10,037 nt of DNA from Acidimicrobiia bacterium (GTDB lineage: Bacteria; Actinomycetota; Acidimicrobiia; Spongiisociales; ZC4RG35), in the NCBI GenBank assembly GCA_003230435.1, contig QIDW01000323.1, positions 1-10,037 on the forward strand, given 5' to 3'. A program made the position numbers and the translations under genes. This document shows positions 1 through 6,937 of this stretch, piece after piece; the first letter of the stretch is position 1, and each line of letters opens with the position of its first letter. The notes below the pieces were generated by a model. It was not told the DNA's origin, searched no databases, and was given only the letters and a program-made list of their open reading frames with translations.

Positions 1-2
1 CG

Positions 3-77
3 TCGTTTCTCGACACTGACCGTAAGGGAGACCTCCTGGCCGAGATCGATTCGGTCCTATCGGGGCACGAGGGCTAA
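3..77 (+). CDS. C-terminal end of an unidentified protein (5' part outside window)
   Basis: An open frame enters from the left edge and ends at TAA (75-77), giving the last 24 residues of a protein. The tail is charged and probably helical, with a stretch reading DRKGDLLAEIDSVLSG; no family can be named from so little. It is the only frame across the edge that makes a sensible tail. Its end overlaps the stop of the convergent thioesterase gene (57-59) by 21 bp, so the two genes meet tail to tail with no room for a separate terminator. Another possibility is that the frame is open by chance, since it is only 24 codons long. Confidence 0.45.
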   Translation, partial: SFLDTDRKGDLLAEIDSVLSGHEG

Positions 78-837
78 CTGTCTCGACTGGGCGACGAGAT
101 TGTCGTCCTCATCCCAGATCTCACCGTCCTCCTCGAGAAGACCTCTGGTGACGAACCGGGTGCGGAAGCGGCATTTCAGCCATCCAGTGGGAATTGGATT
201 GCGAATGTGAACCGTCAGGTCGAGTGTTGGCGTCCACTTGAGTCCTAGGTCTGTCGTGAAAACGGCAGGTGGAAATGCATCGGCCACCAGGACGAGGGAA
301 AGCGGATCGGTCGGTTCGTCGTCGAGAAGCCGAAACCACCCCCGGACAAGGGCGGGGCCAGCGCGCTCAGTGAAGAGGCCAACAGCGTCCTCAGGGTGGA
401 TCATGATTCTCACCTTGTCCGTCAAAGGCGGGGGAAGTGGGCCATCCGCAGAAGCACTCATCTGGAGGAGGCAGGTCGAACGAGGGCTCAACGATTGTGG
501 TCCCGCCGGTCTTCCGATCAGGTCTGGCGTAGGCACCAATGACGGAGACCAGCGGTCGTTTGTTTGCGGTCACTTCGGCACCGAAAGTCGAGAAACCCTT
601 CCCCGTCTTGATCGGTTGCACCTGGACGGTTACCACTCCCGATCGACCGGGATTGGTGAAGTACCCGGTTATTGAAACCAACTCTCGATCTTGGGCTGCC
701 ATGCCCATGGCTCTCGCGGCGATAGTCATGACATAACCGCCACTGGCTATTCCGAAAACGTCCCATCCGGGCAGGATCTCACCGGAGTACTCACCATCTT
801 GTCTGAGGGCTACCGCAGTCGCTTCCGCAAAGCTCAA
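57..837 (-). pseudogene. Two-domain acyl-CoA thioesterase family protein, frame broken by a +1 shift near 440-456
   Basis: Together the two frames encode a double-hotdog (TesB-like, 4HBT_3 type) protein of about 260 residues, normal for the family, which hydrolyses acyl-CoA thioesters in the cytoplasm. The N-terminal hotdog reads from TTG 837 and includes ILPGWDVFGIASGGYVMTIA and a conserved LPPPDEC hinge. That frame then turns to nonsense and stops at 391. The C-terminal hotdog continues in the next frame from about ADGPLPPPLTDKVRI through HPEDA to the TAG at 57-59. The distance from start to stop is 781 nt, one more than a multiple of three, so one inserted base in roughly 440-456 explains it. 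The TTG start overlaps the purM stop as TTGA, so translation is probably coupled. An ATG at 461-459 could restart the second half, but no purine-rich ribosome site precedes it. The shift may be a real mutation or a sequencing/assembly error. Confidence 0.8.
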
Positions 838-1772
838 ACGGTTGTGATCGGTCCGATGACCCTGGCTTCGTGCCGAGCGGTCATGGCAAGCACATCGTCG
901 ACGGCGTCTGGCTCGACTACCAGACAGAAACCGATGCCCATGTTGAACGTGCGGAACATCTCGTCTTGGTCCACTCCTTTATCGGACACGCGATCGAAAA
1001 CGGCCGGGATCTGCCAGGTGGATGTGTCGACCGTGGCGCCCAAACCCTTCGGAATGACACGTGCGAGGTTTTGTGCGATGCCACCGCCGGTGATATGTGC
1101 GCCGGCGTGGACCTTGCCCGAAGCGACAGCCTCGAGGATAGTTGGCGAGTAGATAACCGATGGTTCGAGAAGCGCTGTTGCGTGGGTCTTGATTTCATTG
1201 CCTAACACTGCTCTGACCAGGGAGAAGCCATTGGATCGAAGGTTGGGGGATAGGAGACCGACGATGAGGTCACCATCTCTGACCAGATGGGGGCCCAGTT
1301 CTTGTCCCTTCTCCACCACACCCATGACCGCGCCGGCCAGGTCGACCGCATCGGGTTCCATCACGCCGGGATGCTCTGCGGTTTCACCACCAAGAAGGGC
1401 GCATCCGGCCTCCCGACATGCGCGGGCTACTGATCGTTCGGGACGAAGCGATCCCACGGCCATGTAGTCAACGAATCCGAGCGACCTGGCTCCGACGGCG
1501 GCGAGGTCATCAACACACATGGCGACGAGGTCGGTTCCCACCCCGTCCCATTCTCCGACCCTTCGCGCCAGGTCCAGCTTCGTCCCCACACCATCGGTGG
1601 ACATCATCAAGACCGGGTTGTCGTAGCCCGATGGGATCTCGATGCCAGCCGCAAATCCGCCAAAGACCCCAACAACATCTTCGGTCCATGTCGACCGCAC
1701 CTCTTCGGAGATGCTGGCCACATGTCGAGAGGCGCCCTCGAGATCCACCCCCGCATCGCGGTAGGAGGTCAT
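834..1772 (-). CDS. purM: Phosphoribosylformylglycinamidine cyclo-ligase (AIR synthetase)
   Basis: PurM catalyses the ATP-dependent ring closure of FGAM to AIR, the fifth step of de novo purine synthesis, in the cytoplasm. The 312-residue protein shows the family signatures in order: STDGVGTKLDLA (58-69), the TDLVAMCVDDL segment (80-90), the nucleotide-site GGETAEHPG (128-136), SNGFSLVR (180-187), AHITGGGIAQNL (225-236) and FRTFNMGIG (273-281). I chose ATG 1772, one base after the purF stop, because it gives the normal N-terminus MTSYRDAGVD. The frame is open 32 codons further upstream, but that stretch overlaps purF and does not look like the family. The C-terminus ends just after RVIGPI, somewhat shorter than E. 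coli PurM (345 residues), with a small gap around residues 108-115. It is co-transcribed and probably translationally coupled with purF. Confidence 0.96.
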   Translation of the reverse strand: MTSYRDAGVDLEGASRHVASISEEVRSTWTEDVVGVFGGFAAGIEIPSGYDNPVLMMSTDGVGTKLDLARRVGEWDGVGTDLVAMCVDDLAAVGARSLGFVDYMAVGSLRPERSVARACREAGCALLGGETAEHPGVMEPDAVDLAGAVMGVVEKGQELGPHLVRDGDLIVGLLSPNLRSNGFSLVRAVLGNEIKTHATALLEPSVIYSPTILEAVASGKVHAGAHITGGGIAQNLARVIPKGLGATVDTSTWQIPAVFDRVSDKGVDQDEMFRTFNMGIGFCLVVEPDAVDDVLAMTARHEARVIGPITTV

Positions 1773-1773
1773 G

Positions 1774-3195
1774 TCAGGATCTCTCGAGATGAAATTTGTC
1801 AGTCGTGTCGGGGATTTCTGTGGGATACACGCCCGACAGACAGGCCGTGCAGAAACCTGCATCGCCAACGCCGGTGGCTTCCATCAGACCGTCGAGAGAG
1901 AGATAACCGAGCGAGTCGGCGCCAAGGTGGTCTCGGATCTCATCGACATCTTTGTGGGCGGCGATGAGGGTGGTTCGGTCGGACGTGTCCATCCCGTAGA
2001 AACACGGCCAGCGATAGGGGGGAGATGACACCCGAAGGTGAACCTCGGTTGCCCCTGCTTCGCGAACCATGGTCACCAACTTCCTTGTCGTGGACCCCCG
2101 CACTATCGAGTCGTCGACGAGAGCCACCCGCTTTCCGGCGAGATTCTCCGGGATGGGGTTGAGTTTGAGCCTGATCCCCTGGTCGCGGAGCATCTGGGTG
2201 GGCTCGATGAATGTCCGGCCGACGTAGCGGTTCTTGACCAGGCCATCGGTGTAGGGGATGCCACCTGCTGCTGCGAAACCTTGAGCGGCCGGAATGCCGG
2301 ACTCCGGCACTGGCACGATTACATCGGCGTCGACAGGATGTTCTTCAGAGAGGACACGCCCCATCTCATAACGGGCAGCGTGAATATTTCGGCCGTACAT
2401 GTGACTGTCGGGCCGGGCGAAGTAGACGAATTCGAACAGACAGAGCCCAGGCTTGACGTCCTTGAACGGGTAGTAACTTCTCACTCCGTTGGCGTCGATC
2501 ACGACCATCTCACCGGCGGCTATCTCGCGAACGAACTTGGCGCCGACGAGATCGAGGGCGGCCGTTTCGGACGCGAGGACCCAACCTCCCTCACCGAGTG
2601 AGCCAAGGCAGAGCGGTCTGAACCCGTTTGGGTCTCGCAGGCCGACAATCCTTCCCTGATCCATGAGCACCAGCGAGAAAGCTCCTTCCCAGGTCGGGGC
2701 CACCTCCATCAGGGCTACCTCGAGGCCACGCGAGTCGGACCGCTCATCGTCGATGGCTCGGGCAACGCCTTCAGCCATCAGGTCAGAATCGGTTGTTGCC
2801 CCTGAGATCCCGAGGGCAGCCGCCAACTGCTCGGTGTTGGTCAGGTTTCCGTTGTGGCCAAGGGCGACACTGGTGCGTCGATGAGCGGGTTGAGCGTTGG
2901 CCCAGTTGTTGGATCCGGTGGTGGAGTAGCGGGTGTGACCGATGCCGAGGTGGCCGTCTAGACCGGCGAGGGCCGGCTCATCGAAGACCTGGGCGACAAG
3001 GCCCATGTCTTTGAACACCGTCAGCGTCTCACCGTCAGACGTGGCGATTCCGGCTGACTCCTGGCCCCGGTGTTGCAGGGCGAAAAGCCCGAAGTAGATC
3101 AGGTGGGAGATCCGCTGTGTGGTCGAATAGGCGGCAATGACCCCGCAGGCCTCGCGGGGGCCATCAACTACGGAAATATGGGCCTCCTCGGGCAC
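1774..3195 (-). CDS. purF: Amidophosphoribosyltransferase, Fe-S type (glutamine PRPP amidotransferase)
   Basis: PurF transfers ammonia from glutamine to PRPP to make phosphoribosylamine, the committed step of purine synthesis. The 473-residue protein has an N-terminal Ntn-hydrolase glutaminase and a C-terminal phosphoribosyltransferase domain. The nucleophile is Cys17 (EACGVIA), so a 16-residue propeptide would be removed, as in Bacillus PurF. QHRGQESAGIA (41-51), GHTRYSTTG (86-94) and GHNGNLTN (113-120) are glutaminase motifs. ALVDDSIVRGSTT (358-370) is the PRPP loop. Cys252, Cys398, Cys449 and Cys452 sit where the four 4Fe-4S ligands of the Bacillus-type enzyme lie, predicting an oxygen-sensitive cluster. 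The start is GTG 3195, the only usable one after an in-frame stop at 3240. Its ribosome site is poor, with GGAG only 2 nt away. It lies 42 nt after the carbonic anhydrase gene and 1 nt before purM. Confidence 0.97.
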   Translation of the reverse strand: MPEEAHISVVDGPREACGVIAAYSTTQRISHLIYFGLFALQHRGQESAGIATSDGETLTVFKDMGLVAQVFDEPALAGLDGHLGIGHTRYSTTGSNNWANAQPAHRRTSVALGHNGNLTNTEQLAAALGISGATTDSDLMAEGVARAIDDERSDSRGLEVALMEVAPTWEGAFSLVLMDQGRIVGLRDPNGFRPLCLGSLGEGGWVLASETAALDLVGAKFVREIAAGEMVVIDANGVRSYYPFKDVKPGLCLFEFVYFARPDSHMYGRNIHAARYEMGRVLSEEHPVDADVIVPVPESGIPAAQGFAAAGGIPYTDGLVKNRYVGRTFIEPTQMLRDQGIRLKLNPIPENLAGKRVALVDDSIVRGSTTRKLVTMVREAGATEVHLRVSSPPYRWPCFYGMDTSDRTTLIAAHKDVDEIRDHLGADSLGYLSLDGLMEATGVGDAGFCTACLSGVYPTEIPDTTDKFHLERS

Positions 3196-3237
3196 GTCTC
3201 CATCGTAGGTCGCCCATGACCCTGCAGGCAGTTCTGC

Positions 3238-3756
3238 TCAGGGAAGATTGGAGAAGAGCTCGCGATAGACGGCGGCTAGTTGGAGATAGTGGTCCACACC
3301 TTGATCGGCCCGTTTGATCTCATCCTCGGTGAGCTCCCGAACGGGCAATGCCGGCACCCCCATCGCCAGGGTCCAAGGCGGAATCTTCTTGCCTTCTGCC
3401 AGGACTGATCCAGCGGCGAGCCATGCGCCTTCGCCGATGCTGCTCCGGTTGAGCGCTTTGGCTCCAATACCGATCAGAACGGCGTTTCCGACGACGGATC
3501 CATGGACGACGGCGGAGTGACCAATGGTCACCCGATCACCCACAAGGCAGGGGGCACCCTCGTCACAGTGGAGGACGGCGTTGTCCTGGATGTTTGTCTC
3601 GCGCCCAACGGAGATTCGGTCGAGCTCGGCACGAATGACGGCACCAAACAGGATGAAAGAGTCTGCTCCGATCTCGACATGGCCAAAGATGTGACTTCCC
3701 GGTGAGACGAGAGCGTCGGGATGGATCACCGGTTGAGGGACAAAGGGATCTCTCAA
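3238..3756 (-). CDS. Gamma-type carbonic anhydrase / left-handed beta-helix hexapeptide protein
   Basis: This 172-residue protein is of the small gamma-carbonic-anhydrase-like group (YrdA/PaaY/CamH type). It is built of hexapeptide repeats, seen as regularly spaced I/V/L-G-x patterns from residue 10 to 125, followed by a C-terminal helix. The probable zinc ligands are His63 (VLHC), His80 (IGH) and His85 (VVHG). The NIQDNAVLH segment (55-63) is typical of the group. Members hydrate CO2 or have unproven activity, and the sequence cannot tell which. I chose TTG 3756, which overlaps the preceding gene's TGA as TTGA and yields the usual short N-terminus before VIHPDALVSPG. The frame is open to 3915, but that extension is arginine-rich shadow of the upstream gene. 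It lies between the oxidoreductase and purF and is probably in the same transcript. An acetyltransferase-like function is a less likely alternative. Confidence 0.88.
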   Translation of the reverse strand: MRDPFVPQPVIHPDALVSPGSHIFGHVEIGADSFILFGAVIRAELDRISVGRETNIQDNAVLHCDEGAPCLVGDRVTIGHSAVVHGSVVGNAVLIGIGAKALNRSSIGEGAWLAAGSVLAEGKKIPPWTLAMGVPALPVRELTEDEIKRADQGVDHYLQLAAVYRELFSNLP

Positions 3757-4388
3757 CCGGCCGCGGCCTCGCTGAGAGAGCCGATTCTCGTCCGGATCAG
3801 ACCAGCTTCGGTCCAACCTCGGGCGAGCAGGGCGAGTTGGCCATCTTCGAGGTTGCCAAGCAGGGCTGGAAAACCTCCGATGCCCCAATTGCGCGACCTG
3901 GAGAAGTCGGCCCACGCTGCCTTCTTGGCCTCGTCGGATTCGAGTCGTTCTCTGAAGGCCTGCCGATCGATCCCAAAACCTGTGGTGAGGTCGGCGAGGA
4001 CGTCGAAGTCTGTCACGTCACGACCCTCCGCGTAGAAGGCGTGTTGGACGGTTGTGAAATAGCCGAGGGTGGCTGGCGCATCCAGCTCCCGAAGCAAAGT
4101 GATGGCAATCGCCGCCGGTTCGGTGTCGTACATCCAACCATCCCGGCGATCGAGAAAAGTCGTGTCGAAGGGTTGGCCGGTCCGTTCTTTGATCTCAACC
4201 CAATGATCCCGCAGAAACGCAGCCATGCGATCTTCGAGAGGCTGGGCCGACGGACCCGGACGAAGCCCGCCTACAACTACCTCGACCGGGTAGTCATCGG
4301 CGAGACTCTCCATCTCGGGGGCGAATCCCCAGCACCACGAGCACATGGGGTCACCGACGTAGATGAGCTTGCGGACGAGAGTGTTCAT
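3753..4388 (-). CDS. DsbA-family (COG3531-like) thiol-disulfide oxidoreductase, cytoplasmic
   Basis: The 211-residue protein has a thioredoxin-like fold with a helical insertion. The redox motif is Cys16-Ser-Trp-Cys19 within GDPMCSWCWGFAPE, and the cis-proline loop is GIGGFPALLG (169-178, Pro174), as in the predicted disulfide isomerases of COG3531. There is no signal peptide before the first strand (KLIYVGD), so it should act in the cytoplasm. Its substrate is unknown; relatives include isomerases and FrnE-like proteins. I prefer ATG 4388, preceded by AAGG about 9 nt upstream; a TTG at 4397 would add three residues. It is the first gene of the leftward cluster, and its promoter should lie in the 74-bp divergent gap with the sigma factor. 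Its stop overlaps the carbonic anhydrase start. Confidence 0.87.
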   Translation of the reverse strand: MNTLVRKLIYVGDPMCSWCWGFAPEMESLADDYPVEVVVGGLRPGPSAQPLEDRMAAFLRDHWVEIKERTGQPFDTTFLDRRDGWMYDTEPAAIAITLLRELDAPATLGYFTTVQHAFYAEGRDVTDFDVLADLTTGFGIDRQAFRERLESDEAKKAAWADFSRSRNWGIGGFPALLGNLEDGQLALLARGWTEAGLIRTRIGSLSEAAAG

Positions 4389-4462
4389 TTGGACCAACCT
4401 TATGCCTTCGCTGAGAATGTCGACTACGACAGTTCAACAATGAGAAAGCCCCCTGACTTCCT
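4389..4462. promoter_or_regulatory. Divergent intergenic region with a 14-bp imperfect palindrome
   Basis: This 74-bp gap must hold the promoters of both the oxidoreductase/purF cluster and the sigma factor gene. It contains TGTCGACTACGACA at 4418-4431, two 5-bp inverted arms around ACTA. Its first six bases on the + strand, TGTCGA, equal the -35 element that I recall being reported for ECF42-dependent promoters. I find no matching -10 (CGA/TC type) at 16-18 nt downstream, so autoregulation is only a suggestion. No good ribosome site precedes the sigma factor GTG. The motif alone could be chance. Confidence 0.3.
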
Positions 4463-5710
4463 GTGAGCGACCACCGAGAAGCCATCGATCTTGTCTTCCG
4501 GGAGTCCTACTCCCTTGTGCTGTCCAGCTTGTCGAAGCAGTTGCGGGACATCGACCTGGCCGAGGAGGCCATTCAAGACGCGTTCGCCGAGGCGCTGCGC
4601 TCCTGGCCCGACTCGGGTGTCCCGGCTAATCCTGGCGGTTGGATCGCCACCGTGGCCAGGCGGCGGGCCATCGATCGGCTTCGACGCATGCAGACGTACG
4701 CCAGGAAACAGGAGTTGTTGGCCAGTCTGGAAAAGGTCGAGGAGGACCGTCCCAGATCGCTGATGTTTGGTGCCACGGTCCATGACGACAGGCTTCAGAT
4801 GGTTTTCGCGTGCTGTCATCCGTCACTCGCTGTTGACAAACAGGTGGCGCTCACCCTGCGGACGCTGGGTGGGCTGACGACACGCGAGATTGCGGATGCG
4901 TTTCTTGTCTCCTCCCAAACCATGGCCCAGCGGCTGGTCCGGGCCAAGGCGAAGATCCGAGACGCGGGCATTCCATTTCGGGTTCCTTCTCAGGACGAGC
5001 TTCCCGATCGTCTCGATGCAGCTCTTGCGGTGATCTACCTCATTTTCAATGAGGGCTATTTCGCCTCTTCGGGTGATGTCCTGGTGCGTGACGAGTTGGC
5101 GGAGTCGGCGATCGAACTGGGACGGCTTCTGGATGAGTTGATGCCGGATGAGCCGGAGGTGATCGCCTTGCTGGCGCTGATGCTGCTTCAACACAGTAGG
5201 AGGCATGCCCGGACCGACGATTCGGGTGGTGTTGTTTTACTCCAGAATCAGACCCGTTCGCAGTGGGACTCCTCTGAGATAGAAGAAGGGCTCGAACTCG
5301 TCGATCGCGCCGCCCGAGGCGGGGACTCAGGAACGTACTTCTTGCAGGCCTCCATCGCCGCAGAGCACTCAGGCGCTAAGTCCTGGGATGAGACTGACTG
5401 GGATCAGATCCTTGCCCTCTACGACCGATTGCTACCGATCGCTGGATCACCGGTAGTTGCCCTCAACAGGGCAGTCGCCGTGGCGCAGGCGGATGGACCC
5501 GACGCTGGTTTGAGTGCACTTGCCGGCCTCGAAAACGAACTAGACGGTTTTCATGCCTTTCATGCCTCGCGGGGGGAGTTGTATCGCCGTGCTGGTGACG
5601 TCGAGCGGGCCCGCGGGGATTTTGAGCGAGCGTTGGCAGCGGCATCAAATGCCGCTGAGCGACGACTGATTCAGGATCGCCTCAAATCGCTCGCGACCGA
5701 CAGGCCTTAG
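4463..5710 (+). CDS. ECF sigma factor, ECF42 type, with DUF6596 and TPR-like C-terminal extension
   Basis: This 415-residue protein should direct RNA polymerase to a small regulon. Region 2 spans about 8-78 (DLAEEAIQDAFAEALRSWP, then WIATVARRRAIDRLRR). Region 4 spans about 108-168 (VHDDRLQMVFACCHPSL, then LTTREIADAFLVSSQTMAQR, a helix-turn-helix). The long extension begins with RLDAALAVIYLIFNEGY (183-199, DUF6596) and ends in TPR-like helices with VALNRAVAVAQADGP (332-346) and YRRAGDVERARGDFERAL (374-391). This layout is that of ECF42, where the extension is thought to control activity in place of a classical anti-sigma factor. Start GTG 4463 fits the family N-terminus, although the ribosome site is weak. 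ECF42 genes usually sit beside DGPF/YCII-domain genes; none is here. Its stop overlaps the stop of the convergent cyclase gene by 3 bp. Confidence 0.94.
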   Translation: MSDHREAIDLVFRESYSLVLSSLSKQLRDIDLAEEAIQDAFAEALRSWPDSGVPANPGGWIATVARRRAIDRLRRMQTYARKQELLASLEKVEEDRPRSLMFGATVHDDRLQMVFACCHPSLAVDKQVALTLRTLGGLTTREIADAFLVSSQTMAQRLVRAKAKIRDAGIPFRVPSQDELPDRLDAALAVIYLIFNEGYFASSGDVLVRDELAESAIELGRLLDELMPDEPEVIALLALMLLQHSRRHARTDDSGGVVLLQNQTRSQWDSSEIEEGLELVDRAARGGDSGTYFLQASIAAEHSGAKSWDETDWDQILALYDRLLPIAGSPVVALNRAVAVAQADGPDAGLSALAGLENELDGFHAFHASRGELYRRAGDVERARGDFERALAAASNAAERRLIQDRLKSLATDRP

Positions 5711-6930
5711 TCCCGAGCAAGGACGTCGTGACGCCTCGAGATGAGGAAGTAGGTGTCCATGTCGCCTTTGCCCTTCACGGAGACGACGCCTCGTGGCTCG
5801 CAGACGAACTCGTCCCGGATCAGCTCGTAGGTTGCTCGGCCCACCTGGATGGATCCTTCGACGCCCTCAGACTCCATTCTGCTGGCGATGTTCACTACAT
5901 CGCCCCAGAGGTCGTAGGCAAACTTGTGACTCCCGATGATCCCGGCGACGACCGGTCCCGAGTTGATGCCGATGCGAAGCCTGATGTCGTGCCCATCGAA
6001 CTCGTTGACTGCTACGAAGTCCCGGATTCTCAACGCCAACTCGGCAATGGCTTCTGCGTGGTCGGGGCGCTCCCCGGGAATACCCGAGGCCACCATGTAC
6101 TCATCACCCACTGTCTTGATCTTCTCCAGGCCGAGGTCCTGGACGAACCCATCGAAAGTGGTGAACACGTTGTTCAGCAAGCCGACGAGCTCCGGTGGCG
6201 ACATTCCGGATGACATGGGCGTGAAGCCGACGATGTCGGCGAACAGGACGGATGCCGATTCGAAGGAGTCTGCGATCATCGTGTTGGCCACCTTGAGTCG
6301 GTTGGCGACCGAGTCGGGCAGCATGTTGTGTAACAAGTCGTCCGATTGTTTCTGGAAGGTGTCGCGCTGACGGACAAAGTACGCCAGGACGGCGAAAGTC
6401 ACTGTTGATGTCGCCACAACGTTGAATGCAGTGGCGCCCTCGGGGTTCGACAACACGTATACCGGATCGATCCAGTTTGGTATCACGACTGCATAGACGA
6501 CCGACGCAACGAAGGCCAAGAACCACCAGAAAGCTGCTCGGAGGCTGAACACGATGAGCACGGCGAGCACAATGATCAGCCCGAAGATGACCACCAGCCC
6601 GGACGGGAATAACCCGCCAAGTAGAGCCGTCTGAACCAGTTGTACCGTGAAGACCGTTACGAAGATCACGGTGACGATCGGAGCAAACCGATGAGGTCTC
6701 AACCTCATGACAACCAGGGCACCGAGCCCGATTGCGAGAGTCACGAGATTCAACGCTCCGACCCAGAACCGTTCTGCGCCGAGATCGGTCAGCGTTGTGG
6801 GGATGGTGAGCAGCGAGGCAAGCCAGATGGCTGCGACCATTATTCGCCGTTTCCCGCGCTGGGTGTCCGATTCTCCCGGGTAAGCGCCGAACGACAGAAG
6901 CTGGTCCGCCAGGCGCCTCAGTCGGGTCAT
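5707..6930 (-). CDS. Membrane-bound class III adenylate cyclase, six transmembrane helices
   Basis: The 407-residue protein makes cAMP from ATP. Six hydrophobic segments lie at about 30-49, 56-75, 84-104, 109-130, 132-150 and 167-185. A short linker (DDLLHNMLPDSVANRLK) typical of these enzymes then leads into the C-terminal catalytic domain. All six residues needed for a working homodimeric cyclase are in place. Asp232 (FADIVGFT) and Asp276 (TVGDEY) bind metal, Lys272 and Asp340 (YDLWGD) select adenine, and Asn347 and Arg351 (NIASRMES) stabilise the transition state. The spacing matches M. tuberculosis Rv1625c as I know it, so ATP rather than GTP is the expected substrate. ATG 6930 lies 7 nt after the DUF2269-like gene, so the two are probably co-transcribed and the membrane neighbour may influence activity. 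Confidence 0.95.
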   Translation of the reverse strand: MTRLRRLADQLLSFGAYPGESDTQRGKRRIMVAAIWLASLLTIPTTLTDLGAERFWVGALNLVTLAIGLGALVVMRLRPHRFAPIVTVIFVTVFTVQLVQTALLGGLFPSGLVVIFGLIIVLAVLIVFSLRAAFWWFLAFVASVVYAVVIPNWIDPVYVLSNPEGATAFNVVATSTVTFAVLAYFVRQRDTFQKQSDDLLHNMLPDSVANRLKVANTMIADSFESASVLFADIVGFTPMSSGMSPPELVGLLNNVFTTFDGFVQDLGLEKIKTVGDEYMVASGIPGERPDHAEAIAELALRIRDFVAVNEFDGHDIRLRIGINSGPVVAGIIGSHKFAYDLWGDVVNIASRMESEGVEGSIQVGRATYELIRDEFVCEPRGVVSVKGKGDMDTYFLISRRHDVLARD

Positions 6931-6937
6931 CTCGAAC

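Noticed and set aside
415..456. Programmed frameshifting as the explanation for the broken thioesterase frame (a CTTTGAC string, as in the RF2 signal, occurs at about 422-428 on the minus strand)
   Set aside because: The string is not in the reading phase that RF2-type shifting needs, it lies downstream of where the frame must change, and no stop codon is positioned to drive it. A mutation or sequence error is simpler.
1774..1868. Longer PurM start, 32 codons upstream
   Set aside because: The extra stretch overlaps purF, including its Cys-x2-Cys end, and does not resemble PurM N-termini; ATG 1772 directly follows the purF stop.
2038..2601. A 187-codon open frame on the + strand antisense to purF
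   Set aside because: PurF on the minus strand is unambiguous, with all catalytic and cluster residues; this is its shadow.
3702..4466. A 254-codon open frame on the + strand antisense to the DsbA-like gene
   Set aside because: The opposite strand encodes a clear CSWC/cis-Pro protein with normal start context; the antisense translation has no recognisable motif. Long antisense frames are common in GC-rich coding DNA.
4424..4819. A 131-codon minus-strand frame opposite the sigma factor start that also crosses the divergent gap
   Set aside because: No family features, and it lies antisense to well-conserved region 2 of the sigma factor.
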